13,303 nt of DNA from Thermoplasmata archaeon (GTDB taxonomy: Archaea; Thermoplasmatota; Thermoplasmata; Thermoplasmatales; Thermoplasmataceae), in assembly GCA_021850505.1 (NCBI GenBank), contig JAJZLW010000036.1:9875-23177 (forward strand), read 5' to 3'. Each line of letters begins with the position of its first letter. Position 1 is the stretch's first letter. The position numbers were made by a program, and so were the translations under genes. The notes below the pieces were generated by a model, which saw only the letters and a list, made by a program, of their open reading frames with translations, was not told where the DNA came from and did no database searches. This document shows, piece by piece, positions 6,821 through 13,303 of the stretch.

Positions 6821-7749
6821 AGAAGAGCACCAAGCAGCACAGGCAGTATCACAGTCGCATCTCCATATACATTGACGAATTCAGCATCCTCACGTATCTT
6901 CTTCCATGATATCGCCTCTTCGAGCTTGGCCCCTGAGAGAGAGCCATCGAATTCCTGTGCTGTTGTGATGTAGACAGCATAATCAAGCCCCCCTCTGAAC
7001 TGGTTCCACCATATTGTATGATGCTTGGAAATACCGCCGCCAACCATCAAAGCACCGGTTTTTTTTGCATCAAATACAATGTCGGATAACTGATGTTCGT
7101 CGGCAAGTAGATTTATTTTAAAGTCCCTGTTTCTTTCATAGAAGGACCAGAGCTGTGAGCCAAAAGAACCATCCATCATTCCTGGTACGAAGACAGGAAT
7201 GCCGTTCCTGCTAGCATTATATAATATGGATTCCTGAGAATTCATGGTCTTACCAAATTCGGATATTAATTCAGAACCTGTCCACTCCTTCTTTATAGAA
7301 TAAAGTTTTTCCAGAACAGGCTGCGTTTTTTCTTCTATGATTGTACCGTAACTCTCGTCCGGGACGAAAACGTTCCCCAACCTGTTTATTTCTAGATTCC
7401 TGAGTTCGCGATCACTCATATCGAAAGAGCCGCTGTAGTATTTCATGTAAGTTCTCGCAATATCATGATCCAGGGTTCCGTTTGTTGTAATAATTACATC
7501 CACCATCTTCCTCTTCACTAATTCGTTGATCAGACCCCTAGTACCCGTTGCAATTATATCAGCAGGAAATGAAAGAAATGTTGTGTTATCCTCACCAAAC
7601 ATCTTCTTGAGGATCTGGTAAGCTGTAAATACCTTGGCCGATGTAAATCCACCCGACCGCCCAAACGAATCCATTAATTTATCAACGGTAGTATCCTTTG
7701 AAATTTTCATATCTTTTACTGGACTGTCAAGCAGAGATTTTCTATCCAT
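6817..7749 (-). CDS. dys: Deoxyhypusine synthase
   Basis: This enzyme transfers the aminobutyl group of spermidine, in an NAD-dependent reaction, to a specific lysine of translation factor aIF5A, giving deoxyhypusine. It is a cytosolic enzyme, 310 residues, the usual archaeal length (about 310-345). Landmarks: GGFTSAKVF (33-41), DIIATGTRGLI (64-74), TTNGTLDHDIART (88-100), VFVPGMMDGSFG (186-197), the catalytic lysine K242 in GGGISKHHTIWW (237-248), and DYAVYITTAQEFDGSLSGAK (256-275). It ends with the conserved DATVILPVLLGALL segment. All the expected active-site features are visible. The ATG at 7749 has AT-rich TATA-like sequence (7765-7780) upstream on the minus strand. No aIF5A gene is in the window. 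Confidence 0.95.
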   Translation of the reverse strand: MDRKSLLDSPVKDMKISKDTTVDKLMDSFGRSGGFTSAKVFTAYQILKKMFGEDNTTFLSFPADIIATGTRGLINELVKRKMVDVIITTNGTLDHDIARTYMKYYSGSFDMSDRELRNLEINRLGNVFVPDESYGTIIEEKTQPVLEKLYSIKKEWTGSELISEFGKTMNSQESILYNASRNGIPVFVPGMMDGSFGSQLWSFYERNRDFKINLLADEHQLSDIVFDAKKTGALMVGGGISKHHTIWWNQFRGGLDYAVYITTAQEFDGSLSGAKLEEAISWKKIREDAEFVNVYGDATVILPVLLGALL

Positions 7750-7764
7750 AAAGGTTAATCATGT

Positions 7765-7780
7765 CTTATTATATTGTATT
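7765..7780 (-). promoter_or_regulatory. Candidate promoter of deoxyhypusine synthase
   Basis: On the minus strand this stretch reads AATACAATATAATAAG, with TATA-like cores centred about 20 and 28 nt before the ATG at 7749. Either could direct a leaderless or near-leaderless transcript. Confidence 0.4.
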
Positions 7781-7979
7781 ATTTCCTCTTCTGAATTAGA
7801 GATCCGGTTGGATTGAATTCTATGTTTCCATGCCAAAATCACCAAATATTCATAATAAGGAATTATGTCGTGGTTATTTCTCAGTGCTATGGTTAGATCT
7901 TGTCTTATGCTACAAGCAGAGAGTTCTCCTTATATGAATGTAAAAAATAAATAATCACCAATGGATGATCTCACCTGCC

Positions 7980-8897
7980 ATGAGAGCGCTGGTAATTGGT
8001 GGAACCGGATTTATAGGGAGAAGACTGGTTGAATATCTAATAAAGTATGATTGCGAGGTCACCGTCGCCACCAGCGGAAAGACTCCCAATCCATTCAAGG
8101 ACGAGGTCGCATCTATCACGTTTGATCGCTTCAGTGAAGAAAGCATAGAATCCAAGCTCTCTTCGCCCCCTTTTTTTGATGTCGTATTCGATAATCTAGC
8201 TTTCAGAAGGGATGACGTAGTTAAGACGAGCAATTTCTTCGAAGGCAGAATAGGCCGCTATGTTTTCATATCTAGTGCAGCAGTTTATGAAGGATTGTCC
8301 GGGACATTGACAGAAGATCAGTTTGACCCTATGAAATTTGAGATCATAGAAAACAGAAAGGAAACATCTTACAGCGAAGGTAAGAGAAATGTGGAGGCAT
8401 ATCTTTTCCAGAAGGCAGGTTTTGAAGTTTTAGCAGCAAGATTTCCCAACGTTCTTGGCCATGATGACAGCACAAAAAGATTTCAGGGGCATGTGTCAAA
8501 AATTTTAGACCAGCACCGAATTGCAATACCACCAAACGAAGGACGCAGAAATTATGCATGGGTCGATGACTGCGGAAGGTTCCTTGCATGGATTGGACTG
8601 AATGGCAAAAAGGGCGTCTATAATGGTGCTTCCCCCGAAGCCATAACTGTGAGAGAATTATCCAAGAAAATAGCAAATTTTGCTGGTGTCGACGTTCAAT
8701 TGGAAGAACCAGATAAAAACGAGGAGATATCAGATTATTACAACCCGGTTGATTATATCCTATCAACAGAGAAAGCCAAGGGTGTTAATTTTTCATTTAC
8801 TGAGATGGAAGACTGGTTAAAAGAGGAGGTTAGGGCATATATGCAGACCGGCGGGAAATCAAAAAATTCTGCCGAATATAGAAATTATCTATTTTAA
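7980..8897 (+). CDS. NAD-dependent epimerase/dehydratase (extended SDR)
   Basis: This is a 305-residue extended short-chain dehydrogenase, the family of nucleotide-sugar epimerases, dehydratases and reductases. The N-terminus MRALVIGGTGFIGRRL (1-16) is the NAD(P)-binding GGxGFIG loop. The catalytic set is S98/S99 in VFISSAAVYEG and Y131-xxx-K135 in YSEGK. The C-terminal part has ARFPNVLGHDDSTKRF (153-168) and YAWVDDCGRF (192-201), typical of substrate-domain contacts. The exact sugar substrate cannot be told; a role in cell-envelope glycan precursors is possible, as is a divergent reductase. ATG 7980 is chosen because the Rossmann strand begins right there and GGATGATC (7963-7970) lies upstream as a ribosome-site-like element; ATG 7965 would add five residues (MISPA) and cannot be excluded. 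AT-rich promoter-like sequence occupies 7930-7955. Confidence 0.85.
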   Translation: MRALVIGGTGFIGRRLVEYLIKYDCEVTVATSGKTPNPFKDEVASITFDRFSEESIESKLSSPPFFDVVFDNLAFRRDDVVKTSNFFEGRIGRYVFISSAAVYEGLSGTLTEDQFDPMKFEIIENRKETSYSEGKRNVEAYLFQKAGFEVLAARFPNVLGHDDSTKRFQGHVSKILDQHRIAIPPNEGRRNYAWVDDCGRFLAWIGLNGKKGVYNGASPEAITVRELSKKIANFAGVDVQLEEPDKNEEISDYYNPVDYILSTEKAKGVNFSFTEMEDWLKEEVRAYMQTGGKSKNSAEYRNYLF

Positions 8898-8914
8898 TCT
8901 CTTTTAATAAACAG

Positions 8915-8937
8915 TCAAAGTCAAGGTTTTTCTTTGA
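8915..8937 (+). terminator. Possible hairpin/T-run terminator after the epimerase gene
   Basis: TCAAAG (8915-8920) and CTTTGA (8932-8937) form a 6-bp inverted repeat around a loop containing GGTTTTT. It lies 18 bp after the stop codon. It could aid termination, together with the T-rich stretch TCTCTTTTAAT just before it; the evidence is weak. Confidence 0.3.
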
Positions 8938-8985
8938 TCCATACAAGCACGTATATAATTAATAGAATTGAAAACAATTGGTAAG

Positions 8986-8996
8986 TTTAATTTTAA
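8986..8996 (+). promoter_or_regulatory. TATA-like box of the CopD-like gene
   Basis: TTTAATTTTAA lies about 18-28 nt before the GTG at 9014, the spacing seen for leaderless archaeal genes. A second AT-rich element, TATATAATT, is at 8952-8960. Confidence 0.4.
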
Positions 8997-9013
8997 TCCT
9001 TGTATTATAGGCT

Positions 9014-9505
9014 GTGGAACAGGCATTGGTCGATGGGATCCTTTGGATCCACATTTTTATGGCAATTATATTTATTGGTGGGTCTTACTTCATGTGGCTC
9101 GTGGTTTGGCCATCATCTTTTAAGATATCAGAGGATGAGAAGCAGAGAACCAAAATAGTCGGTAATATAGCCAAGAGATTTGCTTATTTTTCTCACGCGA
9201 CATTACTGATATTAGTGATAACGGGATTGATACTTGCTTTTGGATGGTACCTTCCGGAGCCTTCCGATCTTTTTACGACGATAAGTGGTCACATCCTTCT
9301 TGCAAAGATGATTGTAGTTGCAACTATGATAATAATAGTTTATGGAAACAATCTTTATCATGGAAAGAGGATCATGAGGCTCAGCAGAGAAGGGAAGAAG
9401 GAGGAATTGAACAAGTTGAGAAAAATGTCACATTTTATGAGTTACACAAGCCTTGCTTTAATGGCCCTGATAACAATTTTGGCAGTTAGCCTGCAGATAT
9501 ATTGA
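9014..9505 (+). CDS. Four-helix integral membrane protein, CopD/DUF2269-like
   Basis: This is a 163-residue membrane protein with four predicted helices at about 9-33, 58-79, 93-113 and 138-160, and a charged cytoplasmic-type loop at 114-137 (HGKRIMRLSREGKKEELNK). Histidines recur at or near helix ends: H13 in WIHIFMAIIFIGG, H61 in FSHATLL, H93 in SGHILLAKM and H140 in MSHFM. This layout (WIH...GG in helix 1, H in the following helices) is typical of the CopD and related four-helix families, which may bind copper or haem. The assignment rests on overall pattern only; no copper chaperone (CopC) gene is next to it. The start is GTG 9014, chosen because a TATA-like box fits and the first helix follows at once. 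Confidence 0.6.
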   Translation: MEQALVDGILWIHIFMAIIFIGGSYFMWLVVWPSSFKISEDEKQRTKIVGNIAKRFAYFSHATLLILVITGLILAFGWYLPEPSDLFTTISGHILLAKMIVVATMIIIVYGNNLYHGKRIMRLSREGKKEELNKLRKMSHFMSYTSLALMALITILAVSLQIY

Positions 9506-9660
9506 AAAAACTTTCATTTATATTGTTGATAATGCATGTGCTCCAGGCCAAATAATATCTAAGAATGTAAAAATCAGTGGTCTTCAGATTAAGATTATTA
9601 TTATACCAATTTTTTGTGGTGAGGGCAAAACTATCTAGAATTATGTTATTTGAATGCCGT

Positions 9661-9690
9661 CGCTAAAAGAATTTCTTAAGGTTTTAAGCG
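9661..9690. repeat. Inverted repeat CGCTAAAA / TTTTAAGCG
   Basis: The left arm CGCTAAAA pairs with TTTTaAGCG, with one bulged base and a 13-nt loop. It lies in the convergent gap about 155 bp after the CopD-like stop. It may be a terminator hairpin or part of a small RNA. The stem is short and AT-rich. Confidence 0.35.
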
Positions 9691-9806
9691 GTCATAATTA
9701 TTTTATAGTTTCTCTCTCAATGTATCATAAAACTAAAATGGTCTAGCATTATGGACGTAATGCCTTCTTATTAAGTGGATTTCAGATCATGTAGATTCAG
9801 CCTGCA

Positions 9807-9844
9807 ACCATTGAAGAGAGGGGCCTCCTGAGAAATGGTAGGAG
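9807..9844. repeat. Overlapping, mutually exclusive inverted repeats
   Basis: ACCATT (9807-9812) pairs with AATGGT (9834-9839). CTCCT (9825-9829), inside that loop, pairs with AGGAG (9840-9844), just outside it. The two stems cannot easily coexist because no bases separate AATGGT and AGGAG. On the minus strand the element begins about 36 nt after the stop of the surface-protein gene, so it would lie in that gene's 3' untranslated region. Confidence 0.35.
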
Positions 9845-9880
9845 AGGGTAACAGATAATGATGCATGGTTGTTTTGCCAA

Positions 9881-10417
9881 TTAGAGGCTTGTCATTGCAG
9901 TTATCTGTGCCTGAGACAGAGATGCCATTGTGCTATTGCTCATGTATTGATTTGAGATGATAACGAATTCGTAACTTCCGTCAATTCCAGCAGAAAAAGA
10001 AAGGCTGATCAACAGGAGGCTTATTGAGGTATAGTCATACTTAAAACCCCTGAAATTCCCGGTATTGAGGTTGATTCCAAAAAGATGGTACTCAGCTGAT
10101 AAGGATGTGTTTAAAGAAGCAAAGGACTGCTCTGCGCTTGTGGACGAGTTGAATTTTGCAACGGAAATCAATAGATACCCTCCACTTGATGTGTTATAAT
10201 ATCTCGATTGTGAGCTCTGACTTCCCTTTGTTGAAGACGTCGAAGAGGATGATGTTGATGATGATGTATAATTCTGCTTAGTTATAGATGACGCCTGACT
10301 TTGAGAAATAAAACCAGAATGCGGACCTACAGGGATAATATATACGAAAAGTAAAATTACTATTACCACTACAACAGCCAGAACAGCTATATTTCTCTTT
10401 AAATGATTTTTTGCCAC
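9881..10417 (-). CDS. Membrane-anchored, Ser/Thr-rich extracellular protein (unknown function)
   Basis: This is a 178-residue protein of no family I recognise. It has a short positive N-terminus (MAKNHLKR), one strongly hydrophobic helix at about 9-29, a Ser/Thr-rich low-complexity linker (about 43-78), and then a compact domain of about 100 residues. The layout suggests an N-terminal membrane anchor with the rest outside the cell; the hydrophobic core could also act as an uncleaved signal. Five N-glycosylation sequons (N49, N75, N90, N103, N161) fit a heavily glycosylated archaeal surface protein. No cysteine is present. The start is GTG 10417: on the minus strand GTAATATC (10438-10445) is TATA-like at about 24 nt, and AGGATCAG lies about 6-13 nt upstream. 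Pilin, redox or binding function cannot be assigned. Confidence 0.7.
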   Translation of the reverse strand: MAKNHLKRNIAVLAVVVVIVILLFVYIIPVGPHSGFISQSQASSITKQNYTSSSTSSSSTSSTKGSQSSQSRYYNTSSGGYLLISVAKFNSSTSAEQSFASLNTSLSAEYHLFGINLNTGNFRGFKYDYTSISLLLISLSFSAGIDGSYEFVIISNQYMSNSTMASLSQAQITAMTSL

Positions 10418-10437
10418 GCAATCTGATCCTGATGTGT

Positions 10438-10445
10438 GATATTAC
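10438..10445 (-). promoter_or_regulatory. TATA-like box of the surface-protein gene
   Basis: The minus-strand sequence GTAATATC is centred about 24 nt before the GTG at 10417. This spacing fits a leaderless start and supports the GTG choice. Confidence 0.35.
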
Positions 10446-10562
10446 TTTTGCGAAATATATTGATAGCGAAAAAGGATCTGCACAACGCGGTTTTGGTTGG
10501 CTCTGCATTGAAGCAACTGACTATGCAAAGATTGCTGCTTAAAATATACTGAGATAAGAATC

Positions 10563-10570
10563 TTTTATAA
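10563..10570 (+). promoter_or_regulatory. TATA box of the 49-residue gene
   Basis: TTTTATAA is centred about 24 nt before the ATG at 10591, a standard position for a leaderless archaeal transcript. It is one of the cleanest promoter-like boxes in the window. Confidence 0.6.
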
Positions 10571-10590
10571 CGGGATCGGGATGCTCTTAC

Positions 10591-10740
10591 ATGGGTCTTG
10601 GAAAAAGAGATCTTTCTAGGAAGAAGAAAAGTCTTGAGGATAAACTCTCGGAACTTCAGGAGAGGGCTCGTAAGAGTCCTCTGAATAAGCAGTTGCAGGA
10701 AGAGATCAAGGAACTGCAGAAGAAAATAGAAAAGGCATAA
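10591..10740 (+). CDS. Small charged coiled-coil protein (49 aa)
   Basis: This is a short gene of 49 codons plus TAA. The product begins MGLGKRDLSRKKKSLEDKL and ends in EIKELQKKIEKA. Nearly the whole chain is charged and helix-forming, with leucine/isoleucine heptad-like spacing (L14, L18, L21, then L34, I38, L41, I45) broken at SPLN (30-33), so two short helices could form an antiparallel hairpin or dimer. It has no cysteine, membrane segment or known motif; the basic N-terminus could contact nucleic acid. A clean TATA box sits at 10563-10570 and the frame is strongly gene-like. The divergent neighbour is the surface-protein gene; taw1 follows on the same strand 143 bp later with its own promoter. 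Function unknown. Confidence 0.7.
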   Translation: MGLGKRDLSRKKKSLEDKLSELQERARKSPLNKQLQEEIKELQKKIEKA

Positions 10741-10856
10741 CTTTCTTAAAAATAACAGTCTTGAAGTTCATTCGGCAAAAATTCCATTATCAATCTGATT
10801 GATGATTCAATTATCATAATAATGTATGACTTTTGCAGAATTAAATTGGTCAAACC

Positions 10857-10865
10857 TTAAATAAA
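10857..10865 (+). promoter_or_regulatory. TATA box of taw1
   Basis: TTAAATAAA is centred about 23 nt before the GTG at 10884, as expected for a leaderless transcript, and supports GTG as the start. Confidence 0.55.
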
Positions 10866-10883
10866 CTTGTTTCTTCCAGATTT

Positions 10884-11822
10884 GTGGAATCTCAATACGA
10901 GCAGGTTTACAAAAAGCAGCACTATTCAATTGTGGGTAAACATTCAGCAGTTAAGGTCTGTCACTGGACAAAGAGCGAGCTGAGAGGTGGCGAAGGCTGT
11001 TATAAGGGGACGTTTTACGGTATAAAGTCACATCAGTGCGTTCAGATGACTCCTGCCGTCAATTCATGTACAGAAAACTGCTCTTTTTGCTGGAGATTCC
11101 AGGGATTTGACGGAATGCATATTTCAGATGAGGATGATCCTGAGTTCATACTTGAGGAAAGCATCAAAGCACATAAGAAGCTCCTGACAGGTTTCAAGGG
11201 AAACCCTAAGGTTCCTTTGGAAAAATGGGAGGAGTCACAGAACCCAAAGCACATCGCTATCTCCCTCACAGGGGAACCAACACTTTATTCAAGACTGGGA
11301 GAATTTATTGCACTCGCACGAAAGAGAGGAATATCAACCTTCCTGGTAACAAATGGTACACTGCCAATGGTCCTTGAGAAACTTGATCCACTTCCCACGC
11401 AATTATATGTTACAGTAGCTGGTCCGAATAAGAGAATTTTTAATGAAGTTCTTAACCCGGCTATTGGTAATGCCTGGGAGAATTTCAATAAAACGCTTGA
11501 TTTACTGCCTTCTCTGAACACACGAAAGGTTGTAAGACATACACTTGTCAAGGATGTAAATTTCCCGTTCCTGGAAGAGTATACTGAAATGGATAGAAGG
11601 GCAGCCCCGGATTTCATAGAATCGAAAGGTTATGTGCACGTCGGTGCATCGATAGCGAACCTTAGTGCAAACAATATGCCTTCACATGATTCAATCGTTG
11701 AATTTTCAAGATCGCTTGCCGATAATTTGGGTTACGTCTATACAGCTGAGAGGAGAGAGAGTCGAGTTGCCCTGATCTGCAAAGATCCCTCAAAAGCAAA
11801 GATTGATTTTTCTGCTATATGA
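10884..11822 (+). CDS. taw1: S-adenosylmethionine-dependent tRNA 4-demethylwyosine synthase (Taw1/TYW1)
   Basis: This radical-SAM enzyme builds the tricyclic 4-demethylwyosine base from N1-methylguanosine-37 of tRNA-Phe using pyruvate, the key ring-forming step of archaeal wyosine synthesis. The 312-residue length matches archaeal Taw1, which lacks the flavodoxin domain of eukaryotic TYW1. The radical-SAM motif CTENCSFCW gives C62, C66 and C69. The second cluster uses C26, C39 and C52 (CHWTKSELRGGEGC and SHQC). As I recall, all six positions are the same as in the characterised Methanocaldococcus jannaschii enzyme, which also supports the GTG start. Other landmarks are SLTGEPTLY (126-134), FLVTNGT (152-158), YVTVAGPN (174-181) and ESKGYVHVGAS (246-256). 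It is preceded by its own TATA box. No other wyosine gene (trm5, taw2, taw3) is in the window. Confidence 0.95.
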   Translation: MESQYEQVYKKQHYSIVGKHSAVKVCHWTKSELRGGEGCYKGTFYGIKSHQCVQMTPAVNSCTENCSFCWRFQGFDGMHISDEDDPEFILEESIKAHKKLLTGFKGNPKVPLEKWEESQNPKHIAISLTGEPTLYSRLGEFIALARKRGISTFLVTNGTLPMVLEKLDPLPTQLYVTVAGPNKRIFNEVLNPAIGNAWENFNKTLDLLPSLNTRKVVRHTLVKDVNFPFLEEYTEMDRRAAPDFIESKGYVHVGASIANLSANNMPSHDSIVEFSRSLADNLGYVYTAERRESRVALICKDPSKAKIDFSAI

Positions 11823-11877
11823 TTATTTTAGTTGCAATGAATTCTACCATTCTCTGAAATAGTCGGACGGTATCTGG

Positions 11878-11886
11878 TTTTAATAT
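11878..11886 (+). promoter_or_regulatory. TATA-like box of the MFS transporter gene
   Basis: TTTTAATAT is centred about 26 nt before ATG 11908. This points to ATG 11908 rather than GTG 11896 as the start. Confidence 0.5.
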
Positions 11887-11907
11887 CTAATTGCAGTGTG
11901 GGTGATT

Positions 11908-13143
11908 ATGAACAGAGGAATCAGGTCATTGATATTCACATCAATGGGGCACTTTTCCAATGATGGAAATTTTCTTCTTTTTCCGGTACTTATTACATAC
12001 TATAGCCTTATCCCTGGAATCAGCCTGATTCTTTTGGGCGCTATTGCAATAATATATAACGCCCTTTCAGGTTTACTGAGCACACCAATTGGTCGTTTTG
12101 CAGACAGAATAGACCGAGACGCATTCCTTCTCGCGCTTGGGATTGGAATTAACGGTATATCGGTTGGCGCCTTTGCAATCCCCTTTGTGGATTCCTCCCT
12201 GACGGTTCCTTCGATTATTGTGGGTTCAGTCCTTCTCGGTCTTGGGCAGTCATTCTACCACCCTATCGGAGCAACAATCATAACAGAGAGTTTTGAGAGA
12301 AAGGCGGCTACTAGAATGCTCGGAATTAATGGTTCTTTTGGCAGCATAGGAAGAGCAGTTTTCCCGACCATAATCGTAGCGGTTATGCTTCTTATTGGAG
12401 ATGCAGACGGCCTGTTTCTCATAATGTTTTATCTGCTGATTTTCGCTCTTGTAATATATGCTGGGCTGAGAAATTTCAGGAGAAATCCTGATAGACCAAA
12501 TAAGGAAAAATCCCGTTCAACTGCTGAGAGCAAATCAACTGTCAGAAAATACTCAAAGTTCCTTTACATCCTCACAATTGTTGTATTTATCAGGGCCATG
12601 TTTCTTTCGGGTACGATCACATTTGTTCCGACCTTTCTCACAAGCGTTTATCAGAGTAGGACCATAGCTGTTGCAATTGTAACAATTAGTTTTGTGACAG
12701 CCGTATTCGGGCAGCCCTATTTCGGTTCGCTTACTACGAGATATGGGGGGAGAAAAATAGTCACTTTCACAACAATCATATCTGGAATATCCTTTGCATT
12801 TTTCCTGTATTATGCGACAAACATTATATTGAGCGGGATCTCTTTTGCAATATTTGCGTTTGTGACCTACAGCGGTTTTCCTGTCCTGCTGGGCTATGTT
12901 GGACAGGTTGTTCCCAGGGAGATATCAACGACTTCTAATGCTCTCGTTTGGGGTTTTGGAAATACTCTTGGGGGTGCTGTAGGTATAGCGGTTATTGACG
13001 GTTTCAAGGTCTTTGTCTCGCTTTATTATTCACTGACCCTTATGCTTATATTTGCGCTTGCCGCAATAATAATGCTTCCACTCATACCAAAAGGTGGCCC
13101 GATTCCAGAAGTTGAAGTACTGGGAAAAATGCCCAAGCAATGA
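11908..13143 (+). CDS. Major facilitator superfamily transporter, fosmidomycin-resistance (Fsr)-like
   Basis: This is a 411-residue transporter with about 12 membrane helices in two halves joined by a basic cytoplasmic loop (about 188-215, RNFRRNPDRPNKEKSRSTAE). The N-terminal half has GHFSNDGNF (14-22) and the loop motif IGRFADRIDR (61-70), a variant of the MFS signature GxxxDRxGR. The stretch GLGQSFYHPIGATII (111-125) carries the helix-4 HP motif typical of the Fsr branch. It is likely a proton-driven efflux pump or organic-anion transporter; the substrate is not predictable. ATG 11908 is favoured over GTG 11896 because the TATA-like box fits and the family N-terminus begins there. It lies 85 bp after taw1 with its own promoter-like box, so co-transcription is not needed. 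Confidence 0.85.
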   Translation: MNRGIRSLIFTSMGHFSNDGNFLLFPVLITYYSLIPGISLILLGAIAIIYNALSGLLSTPIGRFADRIDRDAFLLALGIGINGISVGAFAIPFVDSSLTVPSIIVGSVLLGLGQSFYHPIGATIITESFERKAATRMLGINGSFGSIGRAVFPTIIVAVMLLIGDADGLFLIMFYLLIFALVIYAGLRNFRRNPDRPNKEKSRSTAESKSTVRKYSKFLYILTIVVFIRAMFLSGTITFVPTFLTSVYQSRTIAVAIVTISFVTAVFGQPYFGSLTTRYGGRKIVTFTTIISGISFAFFLYYATNIILSGISFAIFAFVTYSGFPVLLGYVGQVVPREISTTSNALVWGFGNTLGGAVGIAVIDGFKVFVSLYYSLTLMLIFALAAIIMLPLIPKGGPIPEVEVLGKMPKQ

Positions 13144-13238
13144 AAGATTGATTTCCAAATTTATCACCGCTTTCTATTCAAAGATGATTCGAAGGAAACA
13201 ATAACCTAGTAGCATGTAATACCTTTAACTGTGATAAA

Positions 13239-13303
13239 ATGGACTTTACTTTAAATGATGAACAGCAGCAACTAAAAGAAACTGCCAGGAACTTTTGTGA
13301 GAA
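13239..13303 (+). CDS. Acyl-CoA dehydrogenase (N-terminal 21 residues, truncated by the window)
   Basis: The visible start reads MDFTLNDEQQQLKETARNFC, the hallmark N-terminal helix of acyl-CoA dehydrogenases (MDF-L-ee-ql---r-fa). These flavoproteins oxidise fatty acyl-CoA thioesters to enoyl-CoA in beta-oxidation. The chosen ATG is the only one in frame near the start of homology. The upstream region 13144-13238 is AT-rich, with TGTGATAAA just before the ATG and CCTTTAACT (13222-13230) as a possible promoter element. The rest of the gene lies outside the window, so substrate class cannot be inferred. Confidence 0.75.
   Translation, partial: MDFTLNDEQQQLKETARNFCE

Larger units (their letters stand above)
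9506..9880. other. 375-bp convergent intergenic region with hairpins
   Basis: This gap lies between the stops of the CopD-like gene (+) and the surface-protein gene (-). It holds no convincing ORF, tRNA or CRISPR. Two structured stretches stand out: an AT-rich hairpin at 9661-9690 and overlapping inverted repeats at 9807-9844. Since both flanking genes end here, their terminators probably lie in this region; a small RNA cannot be excluded. Confidence 0.5.

Noticed and set aside
7634..7816. 60-codon plus-strand open frame over the start of deoxyhypusine synthase
   Set aside because: Mostly antisense to dys and overlapping its promoter; no promoter or family signal of its own.
8344..8766. 140-codon minus-strand open frame
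   Set aside because: Shadow of the epimerase gene; composition (many Cys, His, Leu) is not protein-like and no start signal is seen.
10794..10807. CTGATTGATGATTC as a possible D'/C' box of a C/D guide RNA
   Set aside because: The boxes are only 1 nt apart and no outer C box or D box is found at the expected distances.
10802..10817. ATGAT / ATCAT inverted repeat upstream of taw1
   Set aside because: Five AT-rich base pairs are too weak and too likely by chance to call an operator or hairpin.

Overview
The window (about 13.3 kb, moderately AT-rich) looks like chromosome from an archaeon, most likely a member of the Thermoplasmatales or a close relative. The archaeal markers are deoxyhypusine synthase and the wyosine enzyme Taw1. 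Arginine and isoleucine codons are rich in AGA/AGG and ATA. Most stand-alone genes have an AT-rich TATA-like box centred about 20-28 nt before the start codon, which implies leaderless mRNAs. Genes inside the one long operon instead carry Shine-Dalgarno (SD) sequences such as GAGGTGAT and GGTGGTG. The order-level placement is an inference from style and gene content; no rRNA gene is present.

Positions 1-4213 (minus strand) hold a tightly overlapped operon for a membrane complex of the group 4 hydrogenase / complex I superfamily. In transcription order it encodes a HyfC/NuoH-like subunit, a HyfE-like subunit, an HyfF/NuoN-like antiporter subunit, a HyfG/NuoD-like large subunit, and the start of an iron-sulfur subunit cut by the window edge. 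The large subunit has lost all four cysteines that hold the NiFe centre, so this should be an 'energy-converting hydrogenase related' (Ehr-type) complex and not a hydrogenase. This is the most interesting system in the window.

Positions 4214-8897 hold single-gene units: a GT4 glycosyltransferase (+), an ornithine cyclodeaminase / mu-crystallin family protein (-) that overlaps its 3' end, a small unknown protein (+), deoxyhypusine synthase (-), which overlaps the small protein by 4 bp, and an extended-SDR sugar-epimerase-like protein (+). 

Positions 9014-13303 hold a four-helix CopD-like membrane protein (+), a 375-bp convergent gap with hairpins, a membrane-anchored Ser/Thr-rich surface protein (-), a 49-residue charged coiled-coil protein (+), Taw1 (+), a fosmidomycin-resistance-like MFS transporter (+) and the first codons of an acyl-CoA dehydrogenase (+).

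Beyond the operon there is little sign of joint function. The genes look like ordinary core metabolism, translation/tRNA modification and cell-surface functions. I saw no rRNA, tRNA, CRISPR array, insertion sequence or integrase.
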